Shown one piece after another: positions 42,337 to 50,874 of a DNA stretch of 64,000 nt; within the stretch, counting starts at the first letter, position 1, and every line of letters starts with the position of its first letter. The notes below the pieces were generated by a model. That model did no database searches, was not told where the DNA came from, and saw nothing but the letters and a program-made list of their open reading frames with translations. This stretch comes from JACIYW01 sp014359745. GTDB taxonomy: Bacteria > Pseudomonadota > Alphaproteobacteria > Rhodobacterales > Rhodobacteraceae. The stretch is from the NCBI GenBank assembly GCA_050433985.1, contig JBNPWE010000002.1, forward strand, positions 62,001 through 126,000. The letters run 5' to 3'. The position numbers were made by a program, and so were the translations under genes.

Positions 42337-43629
42337 CTAGACCAGATCGCCGGCAGGGGTGATCATGCCCCGCCCGCGCAGATAGGGGCGCAGCGCTTCG
42401 GGCAGCACCACCGAACCATCCGCCTGCTGGCCGTTTTCCAGAACCGCGATCAGGCAGCGCCCCACCGCCAGCCCCGATCCGTTCAGCGTATGCATGAAGG
42501 CGGGCTTTTCCCCTTCGGCGGGGCGATAGCGGGCATTCATCCGCCGCGCCTGAAAATCACCGCAGACCGATACCGACGATATTTCGCGGTAGGTGCCCTG
42601 TCCGGGCAGCCACACTTCGATGTCATGGGTCTTTTGCGCGCCAAAGCCCATATCGCCGGTGCACAGCACGATGGTGCGGTAAGCCAGGCCCAGCCGTTGC
42701 AATATCCCTTCGGCGCAAGACGTCATGCGATCATGCTCTGTCAGGCTGTCCTCGGGCGCCACGATCGACACCATCTCGACCTTTTCGAACTGGTGCTGGC
42801 GCAGCATGCCGGTGGTGTCGCGCCCCGCCGACCCGGCCTCTGACCGGAAACATTGCGTGTGGGCCACCATGCGCATCGGCAGCGCGCCCGCGTCAACAAC
42901 CTCGCCCGCCACGATATTGGTCAGCGTTACCTCTGCGGTGGGGATCAGCCACCAGCCATTGGTGGTCTGATAGCTGTCTTGGGCGAATTTGGGCAGTTGT
43001 CCGGTGCCCAGCATCGCCTCATCGCGGACCAGAACCGGGGTGATCATCTCGACCAGGCCGTTTTCCTCGGTATGCATATCCAGCATGAATTGCGCCAGCG
43101 CCCGGTGTACGCGCGCAACTGCCCCCCTCAGCACCACGAACCGCGCCCCAGAAAGCCGCGCCGCCGCGCCGAAATCCATGCCCGCCCGCACGGCGGCAAT
43201 CTCGAAATGTTCCTTTGGCGCGAAATCAAGCACCGGCGGCGTGCCGTGGCGGCGCAGTTCCACATTGCCCGCCTCATCCACCCCGTCGGGCACATCGGCC
43301 AACGGGCTGTTGGGGATTTCCAGCAGCAGCTCGCGCAGCCGCGCATCGGCCGCCCGCGCCTCTTCGGCCAAGGCGCCCACATCGGCCTTTTTCTGCGCGA
43401 CAAGGGCGCGCAGTCGTTCGAATTCGGCCGCATCGCCCGCAGCCTTGGCCGCACCCACCGCCTTGGCGGCGCGGTTCTGTTCGGCCTGCGCGGTTTCGGC
43501 GGCCAGAATCGCCGCGCGTCTGGCATCGTCCAGCCCCAACAGCTCTGCCGCGCGCGGCCCCAGGCCCCGCCGGGCAAGTGCCGCGTCAAAGGCCGCCGGA
43601 TCGTCGCGTATGGCGCGGATATCATGCAT
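42337..43629 (-). CDS. serS: Serine--tRNA ligase
   Basis: Class II synthetase for tRNA-Ser (and the selenocysteine tRNA). The 430-residue protein has the N-terminal coiled-coil arm (LDDARRAAILAAETAQAEQN; about residues 30-100), class II motif 2 QCFRSEAGSAGRDTTGMLRQ near 265-284 with HQFEKVEM, and motif 3 NGSGLAVGRCLIAVLENGQQ near 388-407. The ATG at 43629 (MHDIRAIRDDPAAFD) is the canonical start; the in-frame codon upstream at 43713 is not. Confidence 0.96.
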   Translation of the reverse strand: MHDIRAIRDDPAAFDAALARRGLGPRAAELLGLDDARRAAILAAETAQAEQNRAAKAVGAAKAAGDAAEFERLRALVAQKKADVGALAEEARAADARLRELLLEIPNSPLADVPDGVDEAGNVELRRHGTPPVLDFAPKEHFEIAAVRAGMDFGAAARLSGARFVVLRGAVARVHRALAQFMLDMHTEENGLVEMITPVLVRDEAMLGTGQLPKFAQDSYQTTNGWWLIPTAEVTLTNIVAGEVVDAGALPMRMVAHTQCFRSEAGSAGRDTTGMLRQHQFEKVEMVSIVAPEDSLTEHDRMTSCAEGILQRLGLAYRTIVLCTGDMGFGAQKTHDIEVWLPGQGTYREISSVSVCGDFQARRMNARYRPAEGEKPAFMHTLNGSGLAVGRCLIAVLENGQQADGSVVLPEALRPYLRGRGMITPAGDLV

Positions 43630-43697
43630 GATCTGAAACCTCTCGCAATCCGCCCTTCCTATGCCCGATTGCCGGGCCAAGGTGAAGCCCGACTTGT

Positions 43698-43733
43698 CAT
43701 CCTCTCGATCCAAATACTCCCGCCGGAGGCGTC
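43698..43733 (-). repeat. Dispersed intergenic repeat, copy F
   Basis: On the minus strand GACGCCTCCGGCGGGAGTAT then TTGGATCGAGAGGATG, almost identical to copy E. It lies in the divergent serS-carB control region, unlike the other copies, which follow stop codons. Confidence 0.85.
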
Positions 43734-43838
43734 GGGGCCAGAATGGCCCCGATCTTTCTGCCTGCCAGCGCCCCTTCCCCTTGCGCCCCGGCCTTGCATC
43801 ACTATAACCCGCAGGGATTTGCGCATTTGGGGGCCGTC

Positions 43839-46800
43839 ATGCCGAAAAGAACCGATATCCAGTCTATCATGATCATCGGTGCCGGCCCCATCATCATCGG
43901 GCAGGCCTGTGAATTCGACTATTCCGGCGCCCAGGCCTGCAAGGCGCTGCGCGAGGAAGGCTATCGCGTCATCCTTGTCAATTCGAACCCCGCCACGATC
44001 ATGACCGATCCGGGGCTTGCGGATGCCACCTATATCGAACCGATCACCCCCGAGGTGGTCGCCAAGATCATCGAAGCCGAGCGCCCCGACGCGCTTCTGC
44101 CCACCATGGGCGGGCAGACCGGGCTGAACACCGCGCTGGCGCTGGCCGATATGGGGGTGCTGGAGAAATTCGGCGTGGAACTGATCGGTGCCAACCGCGC
44201 CGCTATCGAGATGGCCGAGGATCGCAAGCTTTTTCGCGAGGCGATGGAGCGCATCGGCCTTGAAAATCCGCGCGCGACCATCATCGCCGCCCCCAAACGC
44301 CCCGATGGCCGTTATGACATCAACGCGGGCGTGGCCGAGGCGCTGGCCGCCATCGAATTCGTCGGCCTGCCCGCCATCATCCGCCCCGCCTTTACCCTTG
44401 GCGGCACCGGCGGCGGCGTGGCCTATAACCGCGATGAATATGAGGCGATCTGCCGCTCTGGCCTCGATGCCTCGCCGGTGGCGCAGATCCTGATCGATGA
44501 ATCCCTGCTGGGCTGGAAGGAATTCGAGATGGAGGTGGTGCGCGACAAGGCGGATAACGCCATCATCGTCTGCGCCATCGAAAACGTCGATCCGATGGGC
44601 GTGCACACCGGCGACAGCATCACCGTTGCCCCGGCGCTGACGCTGACCGACAAGGAATATCAGCGCATGCGCACCGCCTCCATCGCGGTGTTGCGCGAAA
44701 TCGGGGTGGAAACCGGTGGATCGAACGTGCAATGGGCCGTCAACCCCGCCGATGGGCGCATGGTGGTGATCGAGATGAACCCGCGCGTCTCGCGCTCTTC
44801 GGCGCTGGCATCCAAGGCCACCGGCTTTCCCATAGCCAAGATCGCCGCGAAACTTGCCGTGGGTTATACGCTGGATGAGTTGGACAACGACATCACCCGC
44901 GTCACGCCCGCCTCTTTCGAGCCGTCGATCGATTATGTCGTCACCAAGATCCCGCGCTTTGCCTTTGAAAAATTCCCCGGATCAAAAGCCGAACTGACCA
45001 CCGCGATGAAATCGGTGGGCGAGGCGATGGCGATCGGGCGCACCATCCACGAATCCCTGCAAAAGGCGCTGGCCTCGCTGGAAACCGGGCTGACCGGGTT
45101 CGACGAGATCGCCATCCCCGGCGCCCCGGAAAAATCGGCGGTGATCAAGGCGATCAGCCTGCAAACCCCCGACCGGCTGCGCCTGATCGCGCAAGCGATG
45201 CGCCACGGGCTTTCGGATGATGAAATCAACGCCGCCACCGCCTTTGACCCGTGGTTCCTGGCCCGCATCCGTGAAATCATCGATGCCGAGGCCGATCTGC
45301 GCCGCGACGGGTTGCCGCTGTCGGCCGAAGGGCTGCGGCGGATCAAGATGATGGGCTTCACCGATGCCCGTCTTGCCACGCTGACCGGCCGTGACGAAGG
45401 GCAGGTGCGCCGCGCCCGCACCCGGCTTGGCGTCATCGCGCAGTTCAAGCGCATCGACACCTGCGCCGCCGAATTCGAGGCGCAGACACCCTATATGTAT
45501 TCCACCTACGAGATGCCGGTGATGGGCGAGGCGGAATGCGAGGCGCGGCCGTCGGATCGCAAGAAGGTGGTCATCCTTGGCGGTGGGCCGAACCGGATCG
45601 GGCAGGGGATCGAATTCGATTACTGCTGCTGTCACGCCTGCTATGCGCTGACCGATGCGGGCTATGAAACCATCATGATCAACTGCAACCCCGAAACCGT
45701 CTCGACCGATTACGACACATCGGACCGGCTTTATTTCGAACCGCTGACCCTGGAACATGTGCTGGAGATTTTGCGCGTTGAACAGCAGAACGGCACCCTG
45801 CACGGGGTGATCGTGCAATTTGGTGGGCAGACGCCGCTGAAACTGGCCAATGCGCTGCATGAAGAAGGCATTCCGATCCTTGGCACCTCGCCCGATGCCA
45901 TCGACCTTGCCGAAGACCGCGAACGGTTTCAGCAGCTTCTCAACAAACTGGGCCTGCGCCAGCCGGTCAACGGCCTTGCCCGGTCGCGCGACGAGGCTTT
46001 CGCGATTGCCGGGCAGGTTGGCTATCCGATTGTCGTGCGCCCGTCCTATGTTCTGGGTGGCCGCGCGATGGAGATCGTGCGCGATGACGCCCATCTTGAA
46101 CGGTATATCCGCGAGGCGGTGGTGGTGTCGGGCGACAGCCCGGTGTTGCTGGACAGTTATCTGTCAGGGGCGGTCGAGGTGGATGTCGATGCGCTTTGCG
46201 ACGGCACGGATGTGCATGTCGCGGGTATCATGGAACATATCGAAGAGGCGGGCGTGCATTCGGGCGATTCCGCCTGCTGCCTGCCGCCGCATTCGCTGCC
46301 CGAGGATATCGTGGCCGAACTGGTGGTGCAGACCCGCGCGATGGCGCTGGCGCTCAATGTCGTTGGCCTGATGAACGTGCAATTCGCGATCAAGGGCCGC
46401 GATATTTATGTGTTGGAGGTCAATCCCCGCGCCAGCCGCACCGTGCCCTTTGTGGCCAAGGCCACAGACAGTGCCATAGCGTCAATCGCGGCGCGGTTGA
46501 TGGCGGGCGAAAAACTGTCGGCCTTCCCGATGCGCGCGCCCTATCCCGCCGGGGTCGGCCCCGACACGGCGCTGCCGCTGGCCGATCCGATGACGCTGGC
46601 CAACCCGATCACGCCCTGGTTCTCGGTGAAAGAGGCGGTGCTGCCCTTCGCGCGTTTTCCCGGTGTCGATACGCTGCTTGGCCCCGAGATGCGGTCAACC
46701 GGCGAGGTGATGGGCTGGGATCGCAGCTTTGCGCTGGCGTTTCTCAAGGCACAGATGGGCGCGGGTGTGGTGCTTCCCGAAGCGGGGCGCGTCTTTGTCT

Positions 46801-47168
46801 CGATCCGCGATGCCGACAAGACGCCCGCAATGGCCGCCGCCGCGCGCGATCTGATCGCGCTTGGCTTTTCGCTGGTGGCCACGCGCGGCACTGCCGAATT
46901 CTTGCGCACCCAAGGGGCGGAATGCACCCTGGTCAACAAGGTCTACGAAGGGCGCCCGAACATCGTCGACAGCCTGAAATCCGATGAAATCGCGCTGGTG
47001 ATGAACACCACCGAAGGGGCGCAAGCCGTGTCCGACAGCCGCGAGATCCGCACCGTGGCGCTTTACGACAAGATCCCCTATTTCACTACCGCCGCAGGGT
47101 CCATCGCCGCCGTCGCCGCGATGAAAGCGCGCGGCGAGGGCATCGGGGTGCGCACCCTTCAGGGGTGA
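43839..47168 (+). CDS. carB: Carbamoyl-phosphate synthase large subunit
   Basis: Makes carbamoyl phosphate from bicarbonate, ATP and ammonia supplied by CarA, for pyrimidines and arginine. The 1109-residue protein has two homologous ATP-grasp halves (GAGPIIIGQACEFDYSGAQA at residues 13-32; GGGPNRIGQGIEFDYCCCHA near 580-599), an oligomerisation region between them and a C-terminal MGS-like allosteric domain from about residue 970. The ATG at 43839 gives MPKRTDIQSIMIIG; an upstream in-frame ATG at 43743 is inside the repeat area. carA is not in the window. Confidence 0.97.
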   Translation: MPKRTDIQSIMIIGAGPIIIGQACEFDYSGAQACKALREEGYRVILVNSNPATIMTDPGLADATYIEPITPEVVAKIIEAERPDALLPTMGGQTGLNTALALADMGVLEKFGVELIGANRAAIEMAEDRKLFREAMERIGLENPRATIIAAPKRPDGRYDINAGVAEALAAIEFVGLPAIIRPAFTLGGTGGGVAYNRDEYEAICRSGLDASPVAQILIDESLLGWKEFEMEVVRDKADNAIIVCAIENVDPMGVHTGDSITVAPALTLTDKEYQRMRTASIAVLREIGVETGGSNVQWAVNPADGRMVVIEMNPRVSRSSALASKATGFPIAKIAAKLAVGYTLDELDNDITRVTPASFEPSIDYVVTKIPRFAFEKFPGSKAELTTAMKSVGEAMAIGRTIHESLQKALASLETGLTGFDEIAIPGAPEKSAVIKAISLQTPDRLRLIAQAMRHGLSDDEINAATAFDPWFLARIREIIDAEADLRRDGLPLSAEGLRRIKMMGFTDARLATLTGRDEGQVRRARTRLGVIAQFKRIDTCAAEFEAQTPYMYSTYEMPVMGEAECEARPSDRKKVVILGGGPNRIGQGIEFDYCCCHACYALTDAGYETIMINCNPETVSTDYDTSDRLYFEPLTLEHVLEILRVEQQNGTLHGVIVQFGGQTPLKLANALHEEGIPILGTSPDAIDLAEDRERFQQLLNKLGLRQPVNGLARSRDEAFAIAGQVGYPIVVRPSYVLGGRAMEIVRDDAHLERYIREAVVVSGDSPVLLDSYLSGAVEVDVDALCDGTDVHVAGIMEHIEEAGVHSGDSACCLPPHSLPEDIVAELVVQTRAMALALNVVGLMNVQFAIKGRDIYVLEVNPRASRTVPFVAKATDSAIASIAARLMAGEKLSAFPMRAPYPAGVGPDTALPLADPMTLANPITPWFSVKEAVLPFARFPGVDTLLGPEMRSTGEVMGWDRSFALAFLKAQMGAGVVLPEAGRVFVSIRDADKTPAMAAAARDLIALGFSLVATRGTAEFLRTQGAECTLVNKVYEGRPNIVDSLKSDEIALVMNTTEGAQAVSDSREIRTVALYDKIPYFTTAAGSIAAVAAMKARGEGIGVRTLQG

Positions 47169-47244
47169 AAATACGCATCCGGCGGAAAGATGATTGGCTG
47201 GATGCCATGCGCTGTGGTGGCCTGCGCGGGCGTTGGCCATCCGG

Positions 47245-47300
47245 CCGGGGGCTCTGCCCCCGGACCCCCGGAGTATTTGGGCCAAGATGAAGCGAAAGAG
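47245..47300 (+). repeat. Dispersed intergenic repeat, copy B (best-preserved long form)
   Basis: CCGGGGGCTCTGCCCCCGG (47245-47263) is a perfect hairpin, followed by ACCCCCGGAGTATTTGGG, CCAAGATGAAG and CGAAAGAG. It sits 76 bp after carB. The 3' tail CGAAAGAGCG is shared with copy C. Confidence 0.88.
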
Positions 47301-47343
47301 CGGTTTTCTGATCGGCGCGTTGCGGCGCAGTTGCCGATAGCCG

Positions 47344-47541
47344 ATGTGGCGCAGCGATTACATGGGATGCATTTCGCGCCTGCAAGCCGCCCCCTGGGTT
47401 GAACACGGCCCGAGTGTGGCGCTGCGTTTTGATCTGTCGGGCACCCTGCGCGCGGTTGGGAAGATCACCCGCGCCCGCTGGCATCCGACACCGGCGCAGC
47501 GCGCGTTTCTGGCCGATGTCATCGATGTGGCCTTTGGCTGA
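47344..47541 (+). CDS. Small hypothetical protein
   Basis: A 65-codon frame reading MWRSDYMGCISRLQAAPWVE, then SVALRFDLSGTLRAVGKITR and WHPTPAQRAFLADVIDVAFG. Composition is protein-like but no family is recognised and no good ribosome-binding site precedes the ATG. It could begin at the ATG at 47362, or be the tail of a decayed gene. It lies between carB and the YiiX-like gene, 79 bp upstream of the latter. Confidence 0.35.
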   Translation: MWRSDYMGCISRLQAAPWVEHGPSVALRFDLSGTLRAVGKITRARWHPTPAQRAFLADVIDVAFG

Positions 47542-47619
47542 ATCGCGATTGCGTGACCGTTGTGGATTGGCTTAGCACCGATGGCCATTTAGATTACCCT
47601 GCCGGTAGGGGGGGATCGG

Positions 47620-48447
47620 ATGACAACAGACCTGACACAGGCGCGCGATACGTGGCTTGACCGGATCGGCCGACGCATGGCCTCAAAGCTGAACCGGGAA
47701 AGTTCTGGCTACCAGCCCTATACGCCGTCGGATTTTACGACGCTGTCGGCGATCCTGCAACCCGGCGATGTGCTGCTGGTAGAGGGCAACGCGCGGGTGT
47801 CGGTGGCGATCAAGTATCTGACCCAATCCACATGGTCGCATGCCGCGCTTTATGTGGGGGATGCGCTGCCTGCGACAGATGGCGCCGCGTCTGACGCGCG
47901 CGATCACCCGCGTCTGATCGAGGTGAACCTTGGCGAGGGTTGTGTGGCGGTCCCGCTGTCGAAATATCAGACCTACAACACCCGCATCTGTCGTCCCGTC
48001 GGCCTGACCGATGCCGACCGTCAGGCGGTTGTGGCTTTCATGATCGGGCGGCTTGGCCTGCGTTACGATCTGCGCAACATATTCGATTTGCTTCGCTATT
48101 TCTTTCCGACGCCGCCGGTGCCGGTGCGCTGGCGGCGGCGGATGATTGCGTTCGGTTCGGGCGACCCGACGCGCGCGATCTGTTCCTCGCTGATCGCGCA
48201 GGCGTTTCAGGCGATCCGTTACCCGATCCTGCCCGAGATGCGGCGCCGCAAGGGCGCCAGCAGGTTTGCCCGGCAAGAGGTGTATCACATCCGCCATCAT
48301 TCCCTGTTCACGCCGCGCGATTTCGATCTGTCGCCCTATTTCAGGGTGGTGAAGCCGACGCTGGAACAGGGGTTCGACCATCGCGATCTGGTCTGGGCGC
48401 AGCCCGGCGCCACGTCGCCAGCCATCGGTGATCCCGGCCCGCGCTGA
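47620..48447 (+). CDS. YiiX/YebB-like NlpC/P60-type cysteine hydrolase
   Basis: A 275-residue protein of the permuted NlpC/P60 papain-like group. PGDVLLVEGNARVSVAIKYL (about 48-67) is followed by the His-bearing STWSHAALYVG near 70-80, an acidic RLIEVNLGEGC near 95-105, and the nucleophile Cys in AICSSLIAQAF near 187-197. No signal peptide is visible. Relatives act on peptides, lipids or amide bonds; the substrate here is unknown. It follows GGGGGGATCGG. Confidence 0.82.
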   Translation: MTTDLTQARDTWLDRIGRRMASKLNRESSGYQPYTPSDFTTLSAILQPGDVLLVEGNARVSVAIKYLTQSTWSHAALYVGDALPATDGAASDARDHPRLIEVNLGEGCVAVPLSKYQTYNTRICRPVGLTDADRQAVVAFMIGRLGLRYDLRNIFDLLRYFFPTPPVPVRWRRRMIAFGSGDPTRAICSSLIAQAFQAIRYPILPEMRRRKGASRFARQEVYHIRHHSLFTPRDFDLSPYFRVVKPTLEQGFDHRDLVWAQPGATSPAIGDPGPR

Positions 48448-48677
48448 CGGCCCCGCGTGTAGGGCATCCGATTGCCCGGCCCGCATGCGTACCGGCGCCA
48501 ATACTGCGAACCGCTGCCCCGCCTGGAAAAGGCAACGTGCCGGTGGCGCCGATGATTTCGCCGATTAAACAGCTTGGATTGAATGAAGTTCTTGTTCAAG
48601 ATGCCATCACAACCACATGTCCCGGCCATGTTTGGTTTTCGGGGACGCTCAGCCGATCGAAAACAGGATAAACTGCA

Positions 48678-49418
48678 TTGCAGAACCGGCACCTTCCGAT
48701 CTTTGTGATAAACATGGCCGCGTCGGGGGACCGGCTGCAAAAGATCGGCACTTCGCTTGGCGTCCGGGGTATTCCCTTTGAACGGGTAGAGGCGGTTGAC
48801 GGTCGGAAACTGCCCCAGGCGCGGCGCTGGCTGTCGCCGATCAGCGCGATTCTGATCGGGCGACGGATGCTGCCACAGGAAATCGGCTGCTGGCTAAGCC
48901 ATCGCAAGATCTGGCAGCGCATGGTTGATGACGATATCCCGCTTGCCCTGGTGCTGGAGGATGACGCCGAACCGCGCGTGACGTATGCCGACCTGCTGGC
49001 CGTCGATCCGGCCCGTGCGGGGCTTGATCTGTTGCGGGTGCATGTTCTGAAGGAGCACAAGCTGCTGGACAATTGTTACAGGACCGGGATGTTCCAGGCC
49101 GGTCGCGAGATCGTTCTGCAAACCTATCCGCGCCATTCGGCAACCGCCTATTATCTGACCCAGGCGGGCGCGCGAAAGCTTTTGTCGATGCGCAGGATCA
49201 TGGCGCCGCTTGACTGGTTCTCGCTGTGGTGGCTGGTGACAGGGCTGAAACACGGCATTCTTCTGTCGAACATGTTCGATGCCAAGATCGACGATACATC
49301 CACGATCGGCCAACGCGATTCCAGGGGCTGGGCGCGGATCCAAAAGCACATGGTCAGACGTCTGATCCTGCGCCATATGGATCGGTCGATGTTGCGGCGG
49401 TTCCCGAAACAGGCGTGA
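48678..49418 (+). CDS. Glycosyltransferase family 25 protein
   Basis: A 246-residue GT25 (LPS biosynthesis-type) transferase. LPIFVINMAASGDRLQKIG (about 6-24) is the family start, IGCWLSHRKIWQRMVDDD is near 68-85, and LVLEDDAEPRV near 91-101 contains the acidic nucleotide-sugar site. A TTG start at 48678 is needed to include the first strand; the first ATG would remove it. AGGATAAACTGCA gives a plausible ribosome-binding site. Its 3' end overlaps the convergent permease gene by 65 bp. Likely role: surface saccharide decoration, inferred. Confidence 0.85.
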   Translation: MQNRHLPIFVINMAASGDRLQKIGTSLGVRGIPFERVEAVDGRKLPQARRWLSPISAILIGRRMLPQEIGCWLSHRKIWQRMVDDDIPLALVLEDDAEPRVTYADLLAVDPARAGLDLLRVHVLKEHKLLDNCYRTGMFQAGREIVLQTYPRHSATAYYLTQAGARKLLSMRRIMAPLDWFSLWWLVTGLKHGILLSNMFDAKIDDTSTIGQRDSRGWARIQKHMVRRLILRHMDRSMLRRFPKQA

Positions 49419-50553
49419 ACGTGCCGCCGGGCGTGGGGCGGTCAAGGGGGGGCATGTCAGACTCTGGCAACCCTTCGCGTGACAGCAGGATGGCAAAGGG
49501 GCGCAGGCCCGGAATATGTGAAAAGATGATCATCAGCGCCACCATGATCGGCACCGCCAGAAACATCCCCGGTATGCCCCAGACCGCCCCCCAGAACGCC
49601 AGCGAGATGATGATGCCAAACGATGACAGCCGCAGCGCGCGCCCCATCAGCGTGGGATCGATGATATTGCCGTTCACGAACTGAATGGTGCCGACCACGG
49701 CAAAGACGATGCCGGTGGTCACCGCGTCGGAAACCTGCACATAGGTGATCAGGGCCGCGATCCCGGTGGCGATGATCGAGCCAAGGTTCGGCAGAAAGTT
49801 CAGAACGAAGGTCATGATGCCGACCGCCCCGGCAAATTCCAGCCCCATCACCTTCATCACCCCGAACACCAGAAGGCCGGTGACCGCGCTGACCAGCGCC
49901 TTGACCAGCAGATAATGGTTCACACGCCGGATGATCGACCCGATGATGCGGCCCACCTTGTCTGCCTTCGCCTCGTCCTTGAACAGATAGACCAGCTTGG
50001 TGTTGAACCAGATCCGTTCGGCAAAAAGAAAGCCGACGAACAGGCTGATAAGAACCGTCGCAGACAACAGGTTTCCCGCCTGATTTGCGGCGGATCGCAG
50101 GTAGGCGGCCACATCGGCGGATCGCATGGACGCCAGAACCGCGCTTTCCACATCCTCGCCCATCCAGCCGAACAGCCCGGCAATGGCCTTGGGCGCCTGA
50201 TCGGCATAGGTCAGGGTGGTGCTCAGGATGGTATTGGCCTGCGACAGGATGATGGCGCTCAGCGCCAGCAGGCCCGCCGAAATCAGCGCCACGGCAAACA
50301 CGCTGGCCAGCCAGTTGGTGATGCGCCATTTGCCGATGCGCAGCCGGGCAATGGAATTGATCGCGTCCGAGGTCAGGCTGAACAGGATGATGGCGATCAC
50401 CAGTGAAATCAGGATGAACCGCGCCTGCACCATAAAAAACAGCACGATCCCGAAGGCGATGATGCCCAGAAGCCAGTTGTGCAGCGGGTCGCGCGGCCGC
50501 TGCCGTTCCGTGGTTTCGGTGGGTGGCGGATCATGTGACATCAGGGCTTCCAT
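49354..50553 (-). CDS. AI-2E family transporter (PerM-like permease)
   Basis: A 399-residue inner-membrane protein with about eight hydrophobic helices: LLGIIAFGIVLFFMVQARFI, LISLVIAIILFSLTSDAI, VFAVALISAGLLALSAIILS, then a central soluble part and four more helices ending LAVPIMVALMIIFSHIPGLRP. FVLNFLPNLGSIIATGIAAL and GNIIDPTLMGRALRLSSFGI are family hallmarks. Family members export autoinducer-2 or sodium; the substrate here is not predictable. The tail from about 370 is disordered. Confidence 0.9.
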   Translation of the reverse strand: MEALMSHDPPPTETTERQRPRDPLHNWLLGIIAFGIVLFFMVQARFILISLVIAIILFSLTSDAINSIARLRIGKWRITNWLASVFAVALISAGLLALSAIILSQANTILSTTLTYADQAPKAIAGLFGWMGEDVESAVLASMRSADVAAYLRSAANQAGNLLSATVLISLFVGFLFAERIWFNTKLVYLFKDEAKADKVGRIIGSIIRRVNHYLLVKALVSAVTGLLVFGVMKVMGLEFAGAVGIMTFVLNFLPNLGSIIATGIAALITYVQVSDAVTTGIVFAVVGTIQFVNGNIIDPTLMGRALRLSSFGIIISLAFWGAVWGIPGMFLAVPIMVALMIIFSHIPGLRPFAILLSREGLPESDMPPLDRPTPGGTFTPVSGTAATSTDPYGAGSDV

Positions 50554-50874
50554 GCTTGCGAATTCCGCCCGAAGGCCAGAGAGGGTGCATACCCTGGGGA
50601 TGATGAAGACACTTTAGCGGATCAACAAGAGCGCTGGCAAGCCAAGCCGGGCCAAGCTGCCGCCGGGTGCCCGCCATGCCCATGCGCAAGGGGCGGAAAA
50701 TTCCGGCTTGATCGCGGCGCCTGTCCGGCGGATAAGGGCGCCATGAAGACACGCTGCATCCATGGCATCGGCATTACCGGCTGACTTTTGTCAGGCGGGT
50801 CTTCGACGGTTTCCTTGCTGAACCAAAGTTGATATCCCGCCCGGGCGCGGTCTGCGCGAACTGAGGGCGAGACG
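50554..50874. other. Gene-free stretch before cysS
   Basis: No supported gene. A short perfect hairpin CTGACTTTTGTCAG lies at 50781-50794 and the DNA becomes less GC-rich toward cysS. This gap probably holds divergent promoters for the permease and cysS, but I find no convincing -35/-10 pair. Confidence 0.5.
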
